A stretch of DNA of 64,000 nucleotides, from the NCBI RefSeq assembly GCF_900102195.1, contig NZ_FNBE01000018.1, positions 62,001-126,000 on the forward strand. Reading direction: 5' to 3'. Positions 53,233 to 61,425 of this stretch are shown here, in pieces (within the stretch, counting starts at the first letter, position 1; each line of letters starts with the position of its first letter). Made by a program: the position numbers and the translations under genes. The DNA is from Pseudonocardia oroxyli (GTDB lineage Bacteria > Actinomycetota > Actinomycetes > Mycobacteriales > Pseudonocardiaceae). The notes under the pieces were generated by a model. The model saw only the letters and a list, made by a program, of their open reading frames with translations. It ran no database searches and had not been told where the DNA came from.

Positions 53233-53484
53233 GTGAACTGGGTCTTGTGGCTGGTGGTCGGCTGGGTGGCGGCGGCCGCCGTGGTCGGTGTCATCGTGGG
53301 CCTCGCCCTGCGCCGGACCGGGCGGGAACCACTCGAGCACGAGCTCCTGGAGGCCCACCTGCTGGTGTCCGACCAGACCACCCCGCGTCCCGATCCGCGA
53401 GCCCGCCGCGAGCCCTCGCCGCGCGCCGAGGAGGAGGCTCCGCGTCCTGCGGCGCCGCCCTCCCCGAAGCGTCGCGGTCGCTGA
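53233..53484 (+). CDS. Small single-helix membrane protein
   Basis: The 83-residue protein has one N-terminal helix (VLWLVVGWVAAAAVVGVIVGLAL) and a Pro/Arg-rich hydrophilic tail. GGGGGG lies four bases before the GTG. It is divergent from the glycosyltransferase at 53154 and converges on the next one with four bases between stops. No family recognised. Confidence 0.55.
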   Translation: MNWVLWLVVGWVAAAAVVGVIVGLALRRTGREPLEHELLEAHLLVSDQTTPRPDPRARREPSPRAEEEAPRPAAPPSPKRRGR

Positions 53485-53488
53485 CGCG

Positions 53489-54739
53489 TCACATCGGGCG
53501 GGCCCACTTCCGGGCAGTGGCCAGGACCCGTCCCAGCAGTGCGGTGTTCTCCAGCAGGTCGAACTCTCGCTCCACGCGCTCGCGGCCGCGCCGGGAGCGC
53601 TCCGTCCGCCCGCACGGGTCCGCGATCGTCTCCTCCAGCCGGTCGCGCAGCGCGGCCGCGCTCCCCGGCTCGGCCAGCAGCCCGGTGACGCCGTTCTCCA
53701 CGATCTCCGGAATGCCGGACAGCTCCGTCGACACCGCGGGAACGCCACTGGCGAGGGCCTCGATCAACGCGACCGGCAACCCCTCCATCTGACCGTCGGC
53801 GGCGACGACGCTCGGCAGCACGAACAGGTGCGCGCGGTCGAGCAGCTCGCGGACCTGCAGTTCGGAGCGACCACCGAGGAAGCGGACGCGGCGTTCGAGG
53901 CCCAGAGCGGCGACCTGCGCGCGCAGCGACTCCGCCAGGACACCCTCACCGACCAGGTCCAGCTCGATCCGGTCGACACCGGGGCCACCCTTGGCGAGGG
54001 CCTCGAGCAGCACCGCGTGACCCTTGTACTCCTGCAGCGAGGCGACGCACAGTGCGCGCAGCGGGCCCGCGGGCGGCAGCGCCCGCTGTTGGAAGCGGTA
54101 GTCCTCGGGCACCACGCCGCAGTGGACGATCGTGACACGCTCGGGCTCGATCCCTGTCTCGCGGAGCACGAGGTCGCGGTTGTAGCGGGAGATGGTGACG
54201 ACGTAGTCCGCCTCGGCGGCCACGACGGCGAGCAGGGTGCGGTCGACGTAGAGGTCGTGGGCGTGCGCCGTGAACCCGTACGGCACCCCGACCAGCCTGC
54301 GACACAGCCACGCCGTGAATGCCGGATAGGTGGCGTAGTGGGCGTGGACACGCTCCGGAGGGTCGGCGGCCATGTCTCGCGCGTGCGCGGCGGCGACCGC
54401 CACGGCGGCCCCCATCCGCAGGAGCCTGCGCGGGTCCGACCGGTGCCGGACGACGACCACCGCGAGTGCGCTCAGGAACGGCCCGGGCCTGCGGACGAGT
54501 GCCCAGAGGACCCCGGCGAGCATCGCGGCGACCCCGGGCCGCCGCACCCTGGGGACGAACCGGCGGGCGACCTCGTGCACCGCTGTGGACTCGGGCGAGG
54601 GGAACAGTGCACGAACACCGACGGACCACTCCCCCGCGTCCTCCAGTGCCGCGATCTCGCGGGCGATGAAGGTCTCGGAGGTCTTCGGGAACCGGGAGAC
54701 GACGTAGTCGATGCGGGGCGGCTCGGACGCGGGTGGCAT
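53489..54739 (-). CDS. Glycosyltransferase family 4 (colanic-acid WcaL-like)
   Basis: This 416-residue GT-B enzyme starts DYVVSRFPKTSETFIAREI, a typical opening of WcaL/AmsK-type transferases, and has VHAHYATYPAFTAWL, GFTAHAHDLYVDRTLL, VHCGVVPEDY, and the E-x7-E motif in DGQMEGLPVALIEALASGVPAV. The ATG lies two bases after the stop of the sugar transferase gene, so both are co-transcribed and this enzyme may act early, on the lipid-linked first sugar. The frame extends upstream without support. Confidence 0.87.
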   Translation of the reverse strand: MPPASEPPRIDYVVSRFPKTSETFIAREIAALEDAGEWSVGVRALFPSPESTAVHEVARRFVPRVRRPGVAAMLAGVLWALVRRPGPFLSALAVVVVRHRSDPRRLLRMGAAVAVAAAHARDMAADPPERVHAHYATYPAFTAWLCRRLVGVPYGFTAHAHDLYVDRTLLAVVAAEADYVVTISRYNRDLVLRETGIEPERVTIVHCGVVPEDYRFQQRALPPAGPLRALCVASLQEYKGHAVLLEALAKGGPGVDRIELDLVGEGVLAESLRAQVAALGLERRVRFLGGRSELQVRELLDRAHLFVLPSVVAADGQMEGLPVALIEALASGVPAVSTELSGIPEIVENGVTGLLAEPGSAAALRDRLEETIADPCGRTERSRRGRERVEREFDLLENTALLGRVLATARKWARPM

Positions 54740-54741
54740 GC

Positions 54742-56184
54742 TCAATGGTCGCCCCGCCGGACGAGCTCCCTGGCCGTCATCAGCATGATGCTGACATCGA
54801 GCCAGAGCGACCAGTTGGCGATGTAGTAGTTGTCGTAGCGGGCCCGGTCCGAGATCGAGGTGTTCCCGCGCAGCCCGTTGACCTGGGCGAGCCCGGTCAG
54901 ACCGGTCGGCACGCGGTGCCGGGCCCAGTACCGGTCGTGGATCGCCGAGAACTCCTGCACGAACCCCGGACGCTCCGGGCGCGGCCCCACCAGGCTCATG
55001 TCGCCCCGCACGACGTTCCACAGCTGCGGGAGCTCATCGAGGGAGGTGCGGCGCAGCACCCGACCGACCGGACCGACCCGAGGGTCACCGGCGATGCTCC
55101 ACCGTGTGGCCGACTCGGTGTTGTCCGCCGGGCGCATGCTCCGCAGCTTGAACAGGGTGAACAGCTTCCCGTCGAGTCCGACGCGCTCCTGCCGGAACAG
55201 GATGGGCCTGCCGCTCTCCACCAGCACGGCGAGCGCCGCGATGAGGATGACCGGAGCCAGGAAGAGGAGCGCCAGACCCGCGACGACCTTGTCCACCAGG
55301 ATCTTCACCGACCAGCTGAGCGAGTGGGTCGGCGAGGTGGTGAGACGGACCAGGGGGTAGCTGCGCAGCCGCTCGACGTCCGGCGCGTCTCGGTACAGCT
55401 CGAAGAACCGGGGGACGACCAGCAACGAGACACCGAGCTGGCGGGCCGTGATGGCGAGGTCGACGACGTGGGTGTCCGCGTCCGCGCTGAAGGCGATCAC
55501 CACGGTGGAGACCCGCTGGTCGCGGATGACCGTCGCCAGGTCGGAGCCCAGCACCGGCAGACCGGACTCCGCCGCCTCGGAGGCGTCCGCATCGACGAAG
55601 CCCAACGGACGCAACCCGACCTCGGGATGGTCGCCCATGAGCCGCGCGAGATCGAGCCCCACGCGACTCGCCCCCACGATCACGGTCCGCTCGGTGCGCC
55701 CGCGCCTGCGGGCCCAGCGGGCGAGCTGGAAGGCGATGTTCTCGAGCGGGACCGTGAGCGCCAGGAACAGCGATCCGGTGAGGGCGATCGCCGGGAGCTC
55801 GGACAGCCCGCGGGTCCAGACGAACGAGACGACGGTGAGGACGGCCAGGGCGACCGCGACGCTGAGCACCGAGCGCGGCAGCTCCTGCAGGAACGACAGC
55901 CGCAGCCGACCCCGGTAGACCTTGAAGCAGTAGCGGGTGCTGAGCACGATCCCCAGCACGGCCACGACGGCGGGCCGCTCCAGCCCCGCCAGGACACAGG
56001 CCACGAAGACCGCGACCGTGTCGGCCACGAGCAGGAGAGTGGGGATACCCCCGAACAGCTGCACGATCGGCCCGGCCTGGAACGCCTCGGATCGAAGCAG
56101 CTCGACCTTCGGCTGCAGGGGCACACCGGCGGGCACCGGGAGCAGTGAGGCGGGATGCGACTCGTTCTTCTCCATCGCCGTCAC
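54742..56184 (-). CDS. Undecaprenyl-phosphate sugar transferase (WcaJ type), copy 4
   Basis: This 480-residue polyprenyl glycosylphosphotransferase has four helices (about 45-150), a Rossmann-like middle domain (VIVGASRVGLDLARLM), a further helix near 292-312 and the catalytic domain with LFKLRSM, RRTSLDELPQLWNVVRGDMSLVGPRPERP and GLTGLAQVNGLRGNTS. The GLAQVNG form points to the glucose-1-phosphate (WcaJ/GumD) side, unlike the GLWQVSG of the other three copies. The start is GTG 56184 or ATG 56175. It is followed directly by the WcaL-like gene. Confidence 0.9.
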   Translation of the reverse strand: MTAMEKNESHPASLLPVPAGVPLQPKVELLRSEAFQAGPIVQLFGGIPTLLLVADTVAVFVACVLAGLERPAVVAVLGIVLSTRYCFKVYRGRLRLSFLQELPRSVLSVAVALAVLTVVSFVWTRGLSELPAIALTGSLFLALTVPLENIAFQLARWARRRGRTERTVIVGASRVGLDLARLMGDHPEVGLRPLGFVDADASEAAESGLPVLGSDLATVIRDQRVSTVVIAFSADADTHVVDLAITARQLGVSLLVVPRFFELYRDAPDVERLRSYPLVRLTTSPTHSLSWSVKILVDKVVAGLALLFLAPVILIAALAVLVESGRPILFRQERVGLDGKLFTLFKLRSMRPADNTESATRWSIAGDPRVGPVGRVLRRTSLDELPQLWNVVRGDMSLVGPRPERPGFVQEFSAIHDRYWARHRVPTGLTGLAQVNGLRGNTSISDRARYDNYYIANWSLWLDVSIMLMTARELVRRGDH

Positions 56185-56494
56185 GCCGTGTTACCCCGCT
56201 TCGCTGTACTCGACCAGGTCAGGGCGACAGGACACACTGCGACCCTCTCACCCTTTCGTGTTAGTGAATCGACCGCTCGTACCATCGCGTTACCCCCAGC
56301 GAGTTCGGCCCCGACGAACACCACCCGGATTTCCCCTGCTCTCACCGGGTGAGCCTGTTACCCCGAACGGCCTACACCCGCTGACTCTCGGCGACGATGG
56401 CGACAGTCACTGCTGTGTTCGCCGAAGCACGCCCGGACGTTCCCTCGTTGTGGCGACGCTCACTCGGAGTGAGAACACGCGGGGATACGCGAGG
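56185..56494. other. 310-base control region of the WcaJ-type gene
   Basis: No gene. It contains three copies of GTTACCCC (56190-56197, 56289-56296, 56357-56364), i.e. GGGGTAAC toward the minus-strand gene. The middle copy is part of a candidate promoter. Confidence 0.5.
56266..56293 (-). promoter_or_regulatory. Candidate ECF-type promoter for the WcaJ-type gene
   Basis: On the minus strand, GTAAC (56293-56289), 17 bases, CGATTC (56271-56266), 81 bases before the GTG at 56184. Confidence 0.45.
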
Positions 56495-57280
56495 TCAGGA
56501 GCCGATCGACTGCGACATCTCGGCGGCCGGCGCGACCTCGAGCACGGCGTGGTGGGCGTCGGCGATCTTGCGGTGCCCCAGCACCGACGGGTGGCAGCGG
56601 TCCGCGAGCGTGTCCCGCCGGAAGTCGACCAGCCCGTTGAGGTGCACGATGCGGACGTTCGGGCGCCCCGCGGCCTCCTCCACCTGGATGCGCTCGGCCA
56701 CGGCGAGGCTTCGGCGCGACCGGGGGTAGAACACGGCGTTGGGGAAGCCGATGCTCGCGACGACGACCGGCCAGCCGCGCCGGTCGGTCTCGTCGAGGAA
56801 GGCGCGGAACTGCGCGCGGTAGGTCTCGTGCGGCACCCGGGGGACGCCTCCCGTGAGGTGGATCGCCGCGTTCTTGACCGCGATGCGCGCGGCAGTGCTG
56901 CGCATCTCGCTGCGTCGCTTGTCCGGCTCCGCAGAGTAGAAGGGCCTCGCGTCGAGCCCGACGAGCCCCCGCCACGACTCCGGACCGAAGCGCTCGACGG
57001 CCCGGTTCACGAAGGCCCGGGGATGCACGAGCGACTCGGTCTGCCCGGTGCTGATCAAGACCAGGTCCGGCTCGAACTTGTCGAGCCGCGGCAGCAGCGC
57101 CGTGCACTCCTCGACCGGGCGGCTGGCCTTCGCCTTCATCAGGATCGCGCTCGCCTGCAGGTCCTTGGCCACCATCCGGGGGTAGGAGTGCTCCCGAACG
57201 CCCAGTCCGGCCGCGAGGCTGTCGCCCAGCACCGCGATCCTGGGGTTCGACGGCACGACGAGCGGGTCCACGGCGCCCAT
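56495..57280 (-). CDS. SGNH/GDSL-family hydrolase
   Basis: The 261-residue protein has block I IAVLGDSLAAGLG (nucleophile Ser) near the N-terminus, a block III-like STGQTE in place of GxND, and the C-terminal catalytic pair in DRCHPSVLGH. There is no signal peptide, so it may act in the cytoplasm. Family members hydrolyse esters or remove acetyl groups from sugars. GGGAGA lies five bases before ATG 57280; an ATG at 57292 is also in frame. It follows the metzincin-like gene by 101 bases on the same strand. The missing Asn of block III makes activity less certain. Confidence 0.72.
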   Translation of the reverse strand: MGAVDPLVVPSNPRIAVLGDSLAAGLGVREHSYPRMVAKDLQASAILMKAKASRPVEECTALLPRLDKFEPDLVLISTGQTESLVHPRAFVNRAVERFGPESWRGLVGLDARPFYSAEPDKRRSEMRSTAARIAVKNAAIHLTGGVPRVPHETYRAQFRAFLDETDRRGWPVVVASIGFPNAVFYPRSRRSLAVAERIQVEEAAGRPNVRIVHLNGLVDFRRDTLADRCHPSVLGHRKIADAHHAVLEVAPAAEMSQSIGS

Positions 57281-57381
57281 GAGGTCTCCCATCTGCAATG
57301 GTCCACCGGCAGGAGCGGCGGATCTCGCAGGGTGTGTCGGCGCAGGCCGTGGTTCGTTATCGATTCGGCTCCCGAGGGCGC

Positions 57382-58494
57382 CTACATCCCCAGCTCCGTC
57401 GGCGACGAGAACCTCAGCTCCTCCCCCACACGAGCCAAGGCGGCCGCGACGGAGATCTCGTGCGGCTGCTGCTCCATGAGATCGGCCAGGCTCGGCTCGA
57501 ACTCCGGGATGTCCGGCACGAAGTTGATGGACTTCAGCCGCACCCGCGCGCTGAGGTTGGCGGCGTCGATGGACTCGACGGTGATCGAGCTGATCTGCGG
57601 GCCCCACGTGCTGCCGGGGACGCCCGCCGTCTGGCCGTTCTGGTCCTTCACCAGGTAGGTGATGCCGTCCTCGATGCGGTGCACGAGCACCGCGGGCGCG
57701 CCGATGCCGGCGTCCCAGTCGCTGTTGTGGCGGAACTCCACGAGCAGGCCGCGGTAGTCGATCATCAGGAAGCCGGGGAGGTCGTGGCGGTGCAGCGGCC
57801 GCAGCTCGACCACCGTGTCCACCGCGTGCCCCGAGGTGATCCGCCGGACCCGGCTCTGGTCGACCCACCCCGCGATGGTCATGTTGCCCGCGTTGAGGCC
57901 GGGGCCTATGGGGTACACGGCGTCCCCGCGGACGGTGCGCGTCGTCCAGAACGGGTTGTCCGCCATGCGAGCGCGGGCGGTGCTCATGACGTCGAACGGG
58001 TCGGTGTAGTCGTCGGTCGTCCCGTCGAGTCGGGAATGCGCCAACCCGAACCCGTGCCCGATCTCCTGGCCGAGCAGGCCGGGCGCGAGCCCGGACATCG
58101 CCAGGTTCCTGCCGTCGTCGTAACAGACGACGCCCGAGCCGCCCCCGAAGAGATCCGACGGCGCGTTCGTCACCACCACCAGGTTGGCGTACGGGCTCAG
58201 GTCGATGCCCGCTCCCGCGGCGGCCTCGCGCGCCCACGTGATCAGGTCCAGCCTGCCCTGCGGGTTCGCGCCGCTGCCGACGTACTCCGACTGCTTCTGG
58301 GCGAGCTCCATCCAGCCGTGCACGTCCATCGCGAGCTCGAGCTGCCCGTGCGAGACGGCGCAGAAGAAGTCCGGCATGTTCCACCGCCCCAGCCCGGGCC
58401 CGGTGAACAGCTCCTCGTAGCGGGCTCGGGGCAGCGGCTCACTGTCATCGCCCTTGAACTTGCACAGCAGCACGGCCCATCGCGACGTCGTCAC
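57382..58494 (-). CDS. Metzincin-like protein with altered zinc motif
   Basis: The 370-residue protein has no signal peptide. Its centre holds QEIGHGFGLAHSR, which matches the metzincin motif HExxHxxGxxH except that the first His is Gln, followed 15-20 residues later by DPFDVMST, a likely Met-turn. The C-terminal half is beta-rich (VELRPLHRHDLPGFLMIDY). The gene appears to start at a GTG seven bases after a candidate promoter, hence leaderless. Gln can in principle ligand zinc, so activity cannot be excluded. The role is unknown, and polysaccharide involvement rests only on the shared promoter element. Confidence 0.65.
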   Translation of the reverse strand: MTTSRWAVLLCKFKGDDSEPLPRARYEELFTGPGLGRWNMPDFFCAVSHGQLELAMDVHGWMELAQKQSEYVGSGANPQGRLDLITWAREAAAGAGIDLSPYANLVVVTNAPSDLFGGGSGVVCYDDGRNLAMSGLAPGLLGQEIGHGFGLAHSRLDGTTDDYTDPFDVMSTARARMADNPFWTTRTVRGDAVYPIGPGLNAGNMTIAGWVDQSRVRRITSGHAVDTVVELRPLHRHDLPGFLMIDYRGLLVEFRHNSDWDAGIGAPAVLVHRIEDGITYLVKDQNGQTAGVPGSTWGPQISSITVESIDAANLSARVRLKSINFVPDIPEFEPSLADLMEQQPHEISVAAALARVGEELRFSSPTELGM

Positions 58495-58501
58495 CCGGAG
58501 T

Positions 58502-58529
58502 GTCTCGCCCGGTACGTGACGTGCGTTAC
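58502..58529 (-). promoter_or_regulatory. Candidate ECF-type promoter for the metzincin-like gene
   Basis: On the minus strand, GTAAC (58529-58525), 17 bases, CGAGAC (58507-58502), then seven bases to the GTG at 58494. Confidence 0.45.
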
Positions 58530-58548
58530 GTCGAGCAACCAGCCGACG

Positions 58549-59145
58549 TCAGGCCGCCTCGCTCAACCACGGCTCCCAGGCGGGATGCGGCTCGACCGCC
58601 AGCACCAGCACCCCACCCGCAGCCCGGTTGGGCGGTTTGGGGGCCTTCTCCAGCGTCCAACCGAGCTCGTCGAGGAGCTTGTCCGCCTTCTTGGAGTTGC
58701 AGGCCTTGCAGGCGGCCACGCAGTTCTCCCACGAGTGCGCCCCGCCGCGGCTGCGCGGGATCACGTGGTCGATGGTGTCCGCCTTCTTGCCGCAGTACGC
58801 GCAACGCCGCAGGTCACGGCGGAGGACACCGGCCCGCGTCATCGGGACGGCACGGCGGTAGGGCACCCGGACGTAGCGGGAGAGCCGCATCACCGACGGT
58901 GCCGGCACCGTGAGGTTCTCGGAATGGAAGGCCGCGCCCTCGAGGGCGGCCTGGACGCACTCGGCCTTGCCGGAGAGCATCAGCACGATCGCGCGTTTCG
59001 CCGTGACCACGGCCAAGGGTTCGAAACTGGCGTTGAGCAGCAACACCCTGGAACCCGGCGGGAGCGAGGTGACCTCGCCCGCCTCCCCCGCGGCTCCCCC
59101 GGTGTCCGGGACAGCGGCGAGGACTTGGGGTTGTCGGTCCGGCAC
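58549..59145 (-). CDS. HNH endonuclease family protein
   Basis: The 198-residue protein has an N-terminal strand region (SRVLLLNASFEPLAVVTAKRAIVLML) and a zinc-binding HNH domain: CAYCGKKADTIDHVIPRSRGG, ENCVAACKACNSKKAD. Single-copy genes of this form are conserved across actinobacteria; their job is unclear, with DNA repair or restriction suggested by the fold. GTG 59145 is preferred because GGAGGTG stands five bases upstream; ATG 59181 would lie within the promoter-like region. The C-terminal residues are Pro/Trp-rich. Confidence 0.83.
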   Translation of the reverse strand: MPDRQPQVLAAVPDTGGAAGEAGEVTSLPPGSRVLLLNASFEPLAVVTAKRAIVLMLSGKAECVQAALEGAAFHSENLTVPAPSVMRLSRYVRVPYRRAVPMTRAGVLRRDLRRCAYCGKKADTIDHVIPRSRGGAHSWENCVAACKACNSKKADKLLDELGWTLEKAPKPPNRAAGGVLVLAVEPHPAWEPWLSEAA

Positions 59146-59170
59146 GCGACCACCTCCGTCAGCTCTAGCT

Positions 59171-59197
59171 AAGTCGACCATACGAGAGGCCGGTTAC
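59171..59197 (-). promoter_or_regulatory. Weak candidate promoter of the same class before the HNH gene
   Basis: On the minus strand, GTAAC (59197-59193), 16 bases, CGACTT (59176-59171), 25 bases before the GTG. Confidence 0.3.
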
Positions 59198-59301
59198 GCA
59201 CGTGTGATATTGCGGCGGACACGCGGTGGCGAGGGACGGTGCGTGCCGCCCGACGAGCGGCGCACCGAAACTGGAGCGCTCGCTCAGGTAGTTTGACCCC
59301 C

Positions 59302-59628
59302 ATGTGGTTCTGGCTCGCCGGCGCGATCCTGGCGGAGGTGACCGGCACGGTCGCGCTCCGCTTCTCCGCGGGGTTCTCGAAGCTCTGGCCGTCGGTGATC
59401 GTGGTCGTGGGGTACGGCACGGCGTTCTTCTCGCTCTCCCAGGCGCTGAACCGCGGCATCCCGATCGGGGTGGCGTACGGGATCTGGGCGGCGGCGGGGG
59501 TGGCGTTGATCGCCGTGATCGGGGCCGTGTTCCTGAAGGAGCCGTTGAGCTGGGTGCAGGTGGGCGGGATCGCGCTGGTCATCGCCGGGGTGTTGGCCCT
59601 CGAGCTGGGCCGCACCACCCATGCCTGA
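59302..59628 (+). CDS. Small multidrug resistance (SMR) efflux protein
   Basis: The 108-residue protein has four helices. The essential membrane Glu is at position 12 (GAILAEVTGT, equivalent to EmrE Glu14), and GYGTAFFSLSQAL, IPIGVAYGIWAAAG and the last helix match the family. SMR dimers exchange protons for cationic compounds such as quaternary ammonium or guanidinium. TAGTTT (59289-59294) ends seven bases before the ATG, so the message may be leaderless. It overlaps the TetR gene by eight bases, a common arrangement for self-regulated efflux. Confidence 0.88.
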   Translation: MWFWLAGAILAEVTGTVALRFSAGFSKLWPSVIVVVGYGTAFFSLSQALNRGIPIGVAYGIWAAAGVALIAVIGAVFLKEPLSWVQVGGIALVIAGVLALELGRTTHA

Positions 59629-60121
59629 CGGCCGCCGGGCCAAGGGGGCGGTGCGGCGGCGGGCCCTGCTGGAGGCCACCCTCCGGGTCGTGGGTCGCGA
59701 CGGGGTGGCGGCGGTGTCCCAGCGCACGGTCGCCGCGGAGGCCGACGTGCCGCCCAGCGCGGTGCTCTACTACTTCGCGAGCGTCGACGATCTCCTGGTC
59801 ACGACCCTGCGCGAGGTCAACGACCGGTACTGCGCGGAGCTCGCGGAGCTCCCCTCGGTCGAGGCGCTGGCCGCCCATGTCGCGGCGCTCGACCCGGCAG
59901 CCCTGGTCGCGGAGTACGAGCTCTGGCTGCTCGCCGCCCGCCGCCCCGACCTGCGCAGCGAGCTGACCCGGTGGGACGCGACCGTGGACGCCCTCGCCGC
60001 CCGGCTCGCCCCCGACCGGGCCGAGACCGTGGCCGCCGCGCTGAACGGGCTGTACCTGCGCGCCGCCACCACCGGGGTGGACGCGGAGGCGGCGCTGCGC
60101 GTGCTCCGTACCCAAGACTGA
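59621..60121 (+). CDS. TetR-family regulator
   Basis: This short (166-residue) TetR protein has a helix-turn-helix at about 12-58 (RRRALLEATLRVVGRDGVAAVSQRTVAAEADVPPSAVLYYF) and a small helical ligand domain. The ATG lies inside the end of the SMR gene, so the two are co-translated and the regulator probably controls the efflux gene. The ligand is unknown. Confidence 0.87.
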   Translation: MPDGRRAKGAVRRRALLEATLRVVGRDGVAAVSQRTVAAEADVPPSAVLYYFASVDDLLVTTLREVNDRYCAELAELPSVEALAAHVAALDPAALVAEYELWLLAARRPDLRSELTRWDATVDALAARLAPDRAETVAAALNGLYLRAATTGVDAEAALRVLRTQD

Positions 60122-60241
60122 GGAAGTCTCGCCACTCAGGGTTAACACCCACCTACGGATCGGCGAACATCCAGGCGTACACGGCTTCACCGCATCCGCG
60201 GTGGAGACGCCCCGATCGGCCCACCGCCCCGATCGGTGCGC

Positions 60242-60274
60242 GAGCGGCCCGTCCCCGCCGGGGGCGGGCCGCTC
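60242..60274. terminator. Strong hairpin terminator
   Basis: Arms 60242-60251 and 60265-60274 (10 perfect pairs), extended by CCCC/GGGG around a GCCG loop with one bulged T. It sits exactly at the stop of the PLP-enzyme gene and also serves the convergent TetR transcript. Confidence 0.75.
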
Positions 60275-61366
60275 TCACGTCCGGACCCGGTCCAAGGCCC
60301 CCAGCACGTCGTCGACCAGGTCGTTCGTGTCCTCGATGCCCGCGGAGAGCCGCAGCAGCCCCTCGGGCACCGCGTCCCCCCACCGCGCCCGCCGGTCGGC
60401 GGAGGTGTTGACCCCGCCGAAGCTCGTCGACGAGACCACCAGCGACGAGGCCTCCAGGAACTGCTCGACGGCGCGGGCCGAGGGCAGAGTGAAACGCAGG
60501 ACCCCGTTCCACCGCCGCATCTGTCTCGAGGCGATCTCGTGCGAGCGGTCCGACGGCAGGCCCGGCCACCGGACGTCCGCGGCCGCGGGGTGGGTCAGCA
60601 GGGCCTGGACCAGGGCGTGGGCGTTGCGCGCCTGCCGTTCCAGCCGCAGGTCCAGCGTGGCCAGGCCGCGGTGGGCGAGCCAGGTCTCGAAGGGGCCGGG
60701 GATGGCACCGCCACGGGTCCGCATCAGGGTCACCTGTTCCGCCAGCGCGGCGGAACTGCAGGTCACGTGGCCCATCAGCACGTCCCCGTGCCCGGCGATC
60801 GCCTTGGTGTCACTGGAGATCACGAAGTCCGCGCCGAGCGGGATCGGCCGCTGCCCCAGCGGGGTGGCGGTGGTGTTGTCGACCGCGAGCAGGGCACCGG
60901 CCTCGTGCGCCGCGTCGGCCAGGGCGCGGATGTCGCAGACCTCGAGCCCCGGGTTCGACGGCGTCTCCACCAGCACCAGGGTGGCGCCCGCGAAGGAGGC
61001 GGGAGACCCGGCCGTCGCGAACTCGCGCACCTCCACTCCGAGCGGCGCGAGCTCCTCGGACGCGACGAGCCGGGACACGTAGTACCCGTCGGACGGCAGG
61101 ACGACCGCGGTGCCGGGCCGCGCGCACAGCCGCAGCACCGTGGACACCGCCGCCATCCCGGAGGCGAAGGCCACGCAGTGCCCGCCCTCCAGCGCGCCGA
61201 TCGCGGACTCGTACGCCGTCCACGTGGGGTTACCGGCGCGGCCGTAGAAGTACGGCTCGTCCCCCGTCCCCAGGTGGAAGGTCGACGACAGCACCGGCCC
61301 CGGGTGCACCGGCTCCCCCGGCTCGCCCGTCGGATGCCCGACGCACCGCGTCCCGTCCCCCGCCAT
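60275..61366 (-). CDS. Cys/Met-metabolism PLP enzyme (cystathionine gamma-lyase type)
   Basis: This 363-residue fold-type I PLP enzyme has YGRAGNPTWTAYESAIGALEGG (substrate-binding Tyr/Arg and the cofactor-phosphate region), SGMAAVSTVL, VETPSNPGLEV, and the Schiff-base Lys in SSDTKAIAGHGDVLMGH. These enzymes cleave or form C-S bonds: cystathionine gamma-lyase, beta-lyase or gamma-synthase. The lyase is the usual call in this gene neighbourhood but is not proven. GGAGGGGA precedes ATG 61366; the longer frame to 61417 runs into the large hairpin. Confidence 0.85.
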   Translation of the reverse strand: MAGDGTRCVGHPTGEPGEPVHPGPVLSSTFHLGTGDEPYFYGRAGNPTWTAYESAIGALEGGHCVAFASGMAAVSTVLRLCARPGTAVVLPSDGYYVSRLVASEELAPLGVEVREFATAGSPASFAGATLVLVETPSNPGLEVCDIRALADAAHEAGALLAVDNTTATPLGQRPIPLGADFVISSDTKAIAGHGDVLMGHVTCSSAALAEQVTLMRTRGGAIPGPFETWLAHRGLATLDLRLERQARNAHALVQALLTHPAAADVRWPGLPSDRSHEIASRQMRRWNGVLRFTLPSARAVEQFLEASSLVVSSTSFGGVNTSADRRARWGDAVPEGLLRLSAGIEDTNDLVDDVLGALDRVRT

Positions 61367-61379
61367 GTCCCCTCCGTCT

Positions 61380-61423
61380 CCGTGAGTGGCGATAGTCGCT
61401 CCAGCGACTATCGCCACTCACGG
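61380..61423. repeat. Large perfect palindrome between gpsA and the PLP-enzyme gene
   Basis: Arms 61380-61400 and 61403-61423 are exact reverse complements of 21 bases with a two-base centre. It begins two bases past the gpsA stop and ends 13 bases before the PLP-enzyme start. It can act as a terminator of the gpsA transcript, but its length and perfection also suggest a dispersed genomic repeat. Confidence 0.8.
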
Positions 61424-61425
61424 GG

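Noticed and set aside
60142..60169. TTAAC-N17-CGAACA matching the shared promoter pattern on plus
   Set aside because: No plus-strand gene follows; it lies between convergent genes and is probably a chance match.
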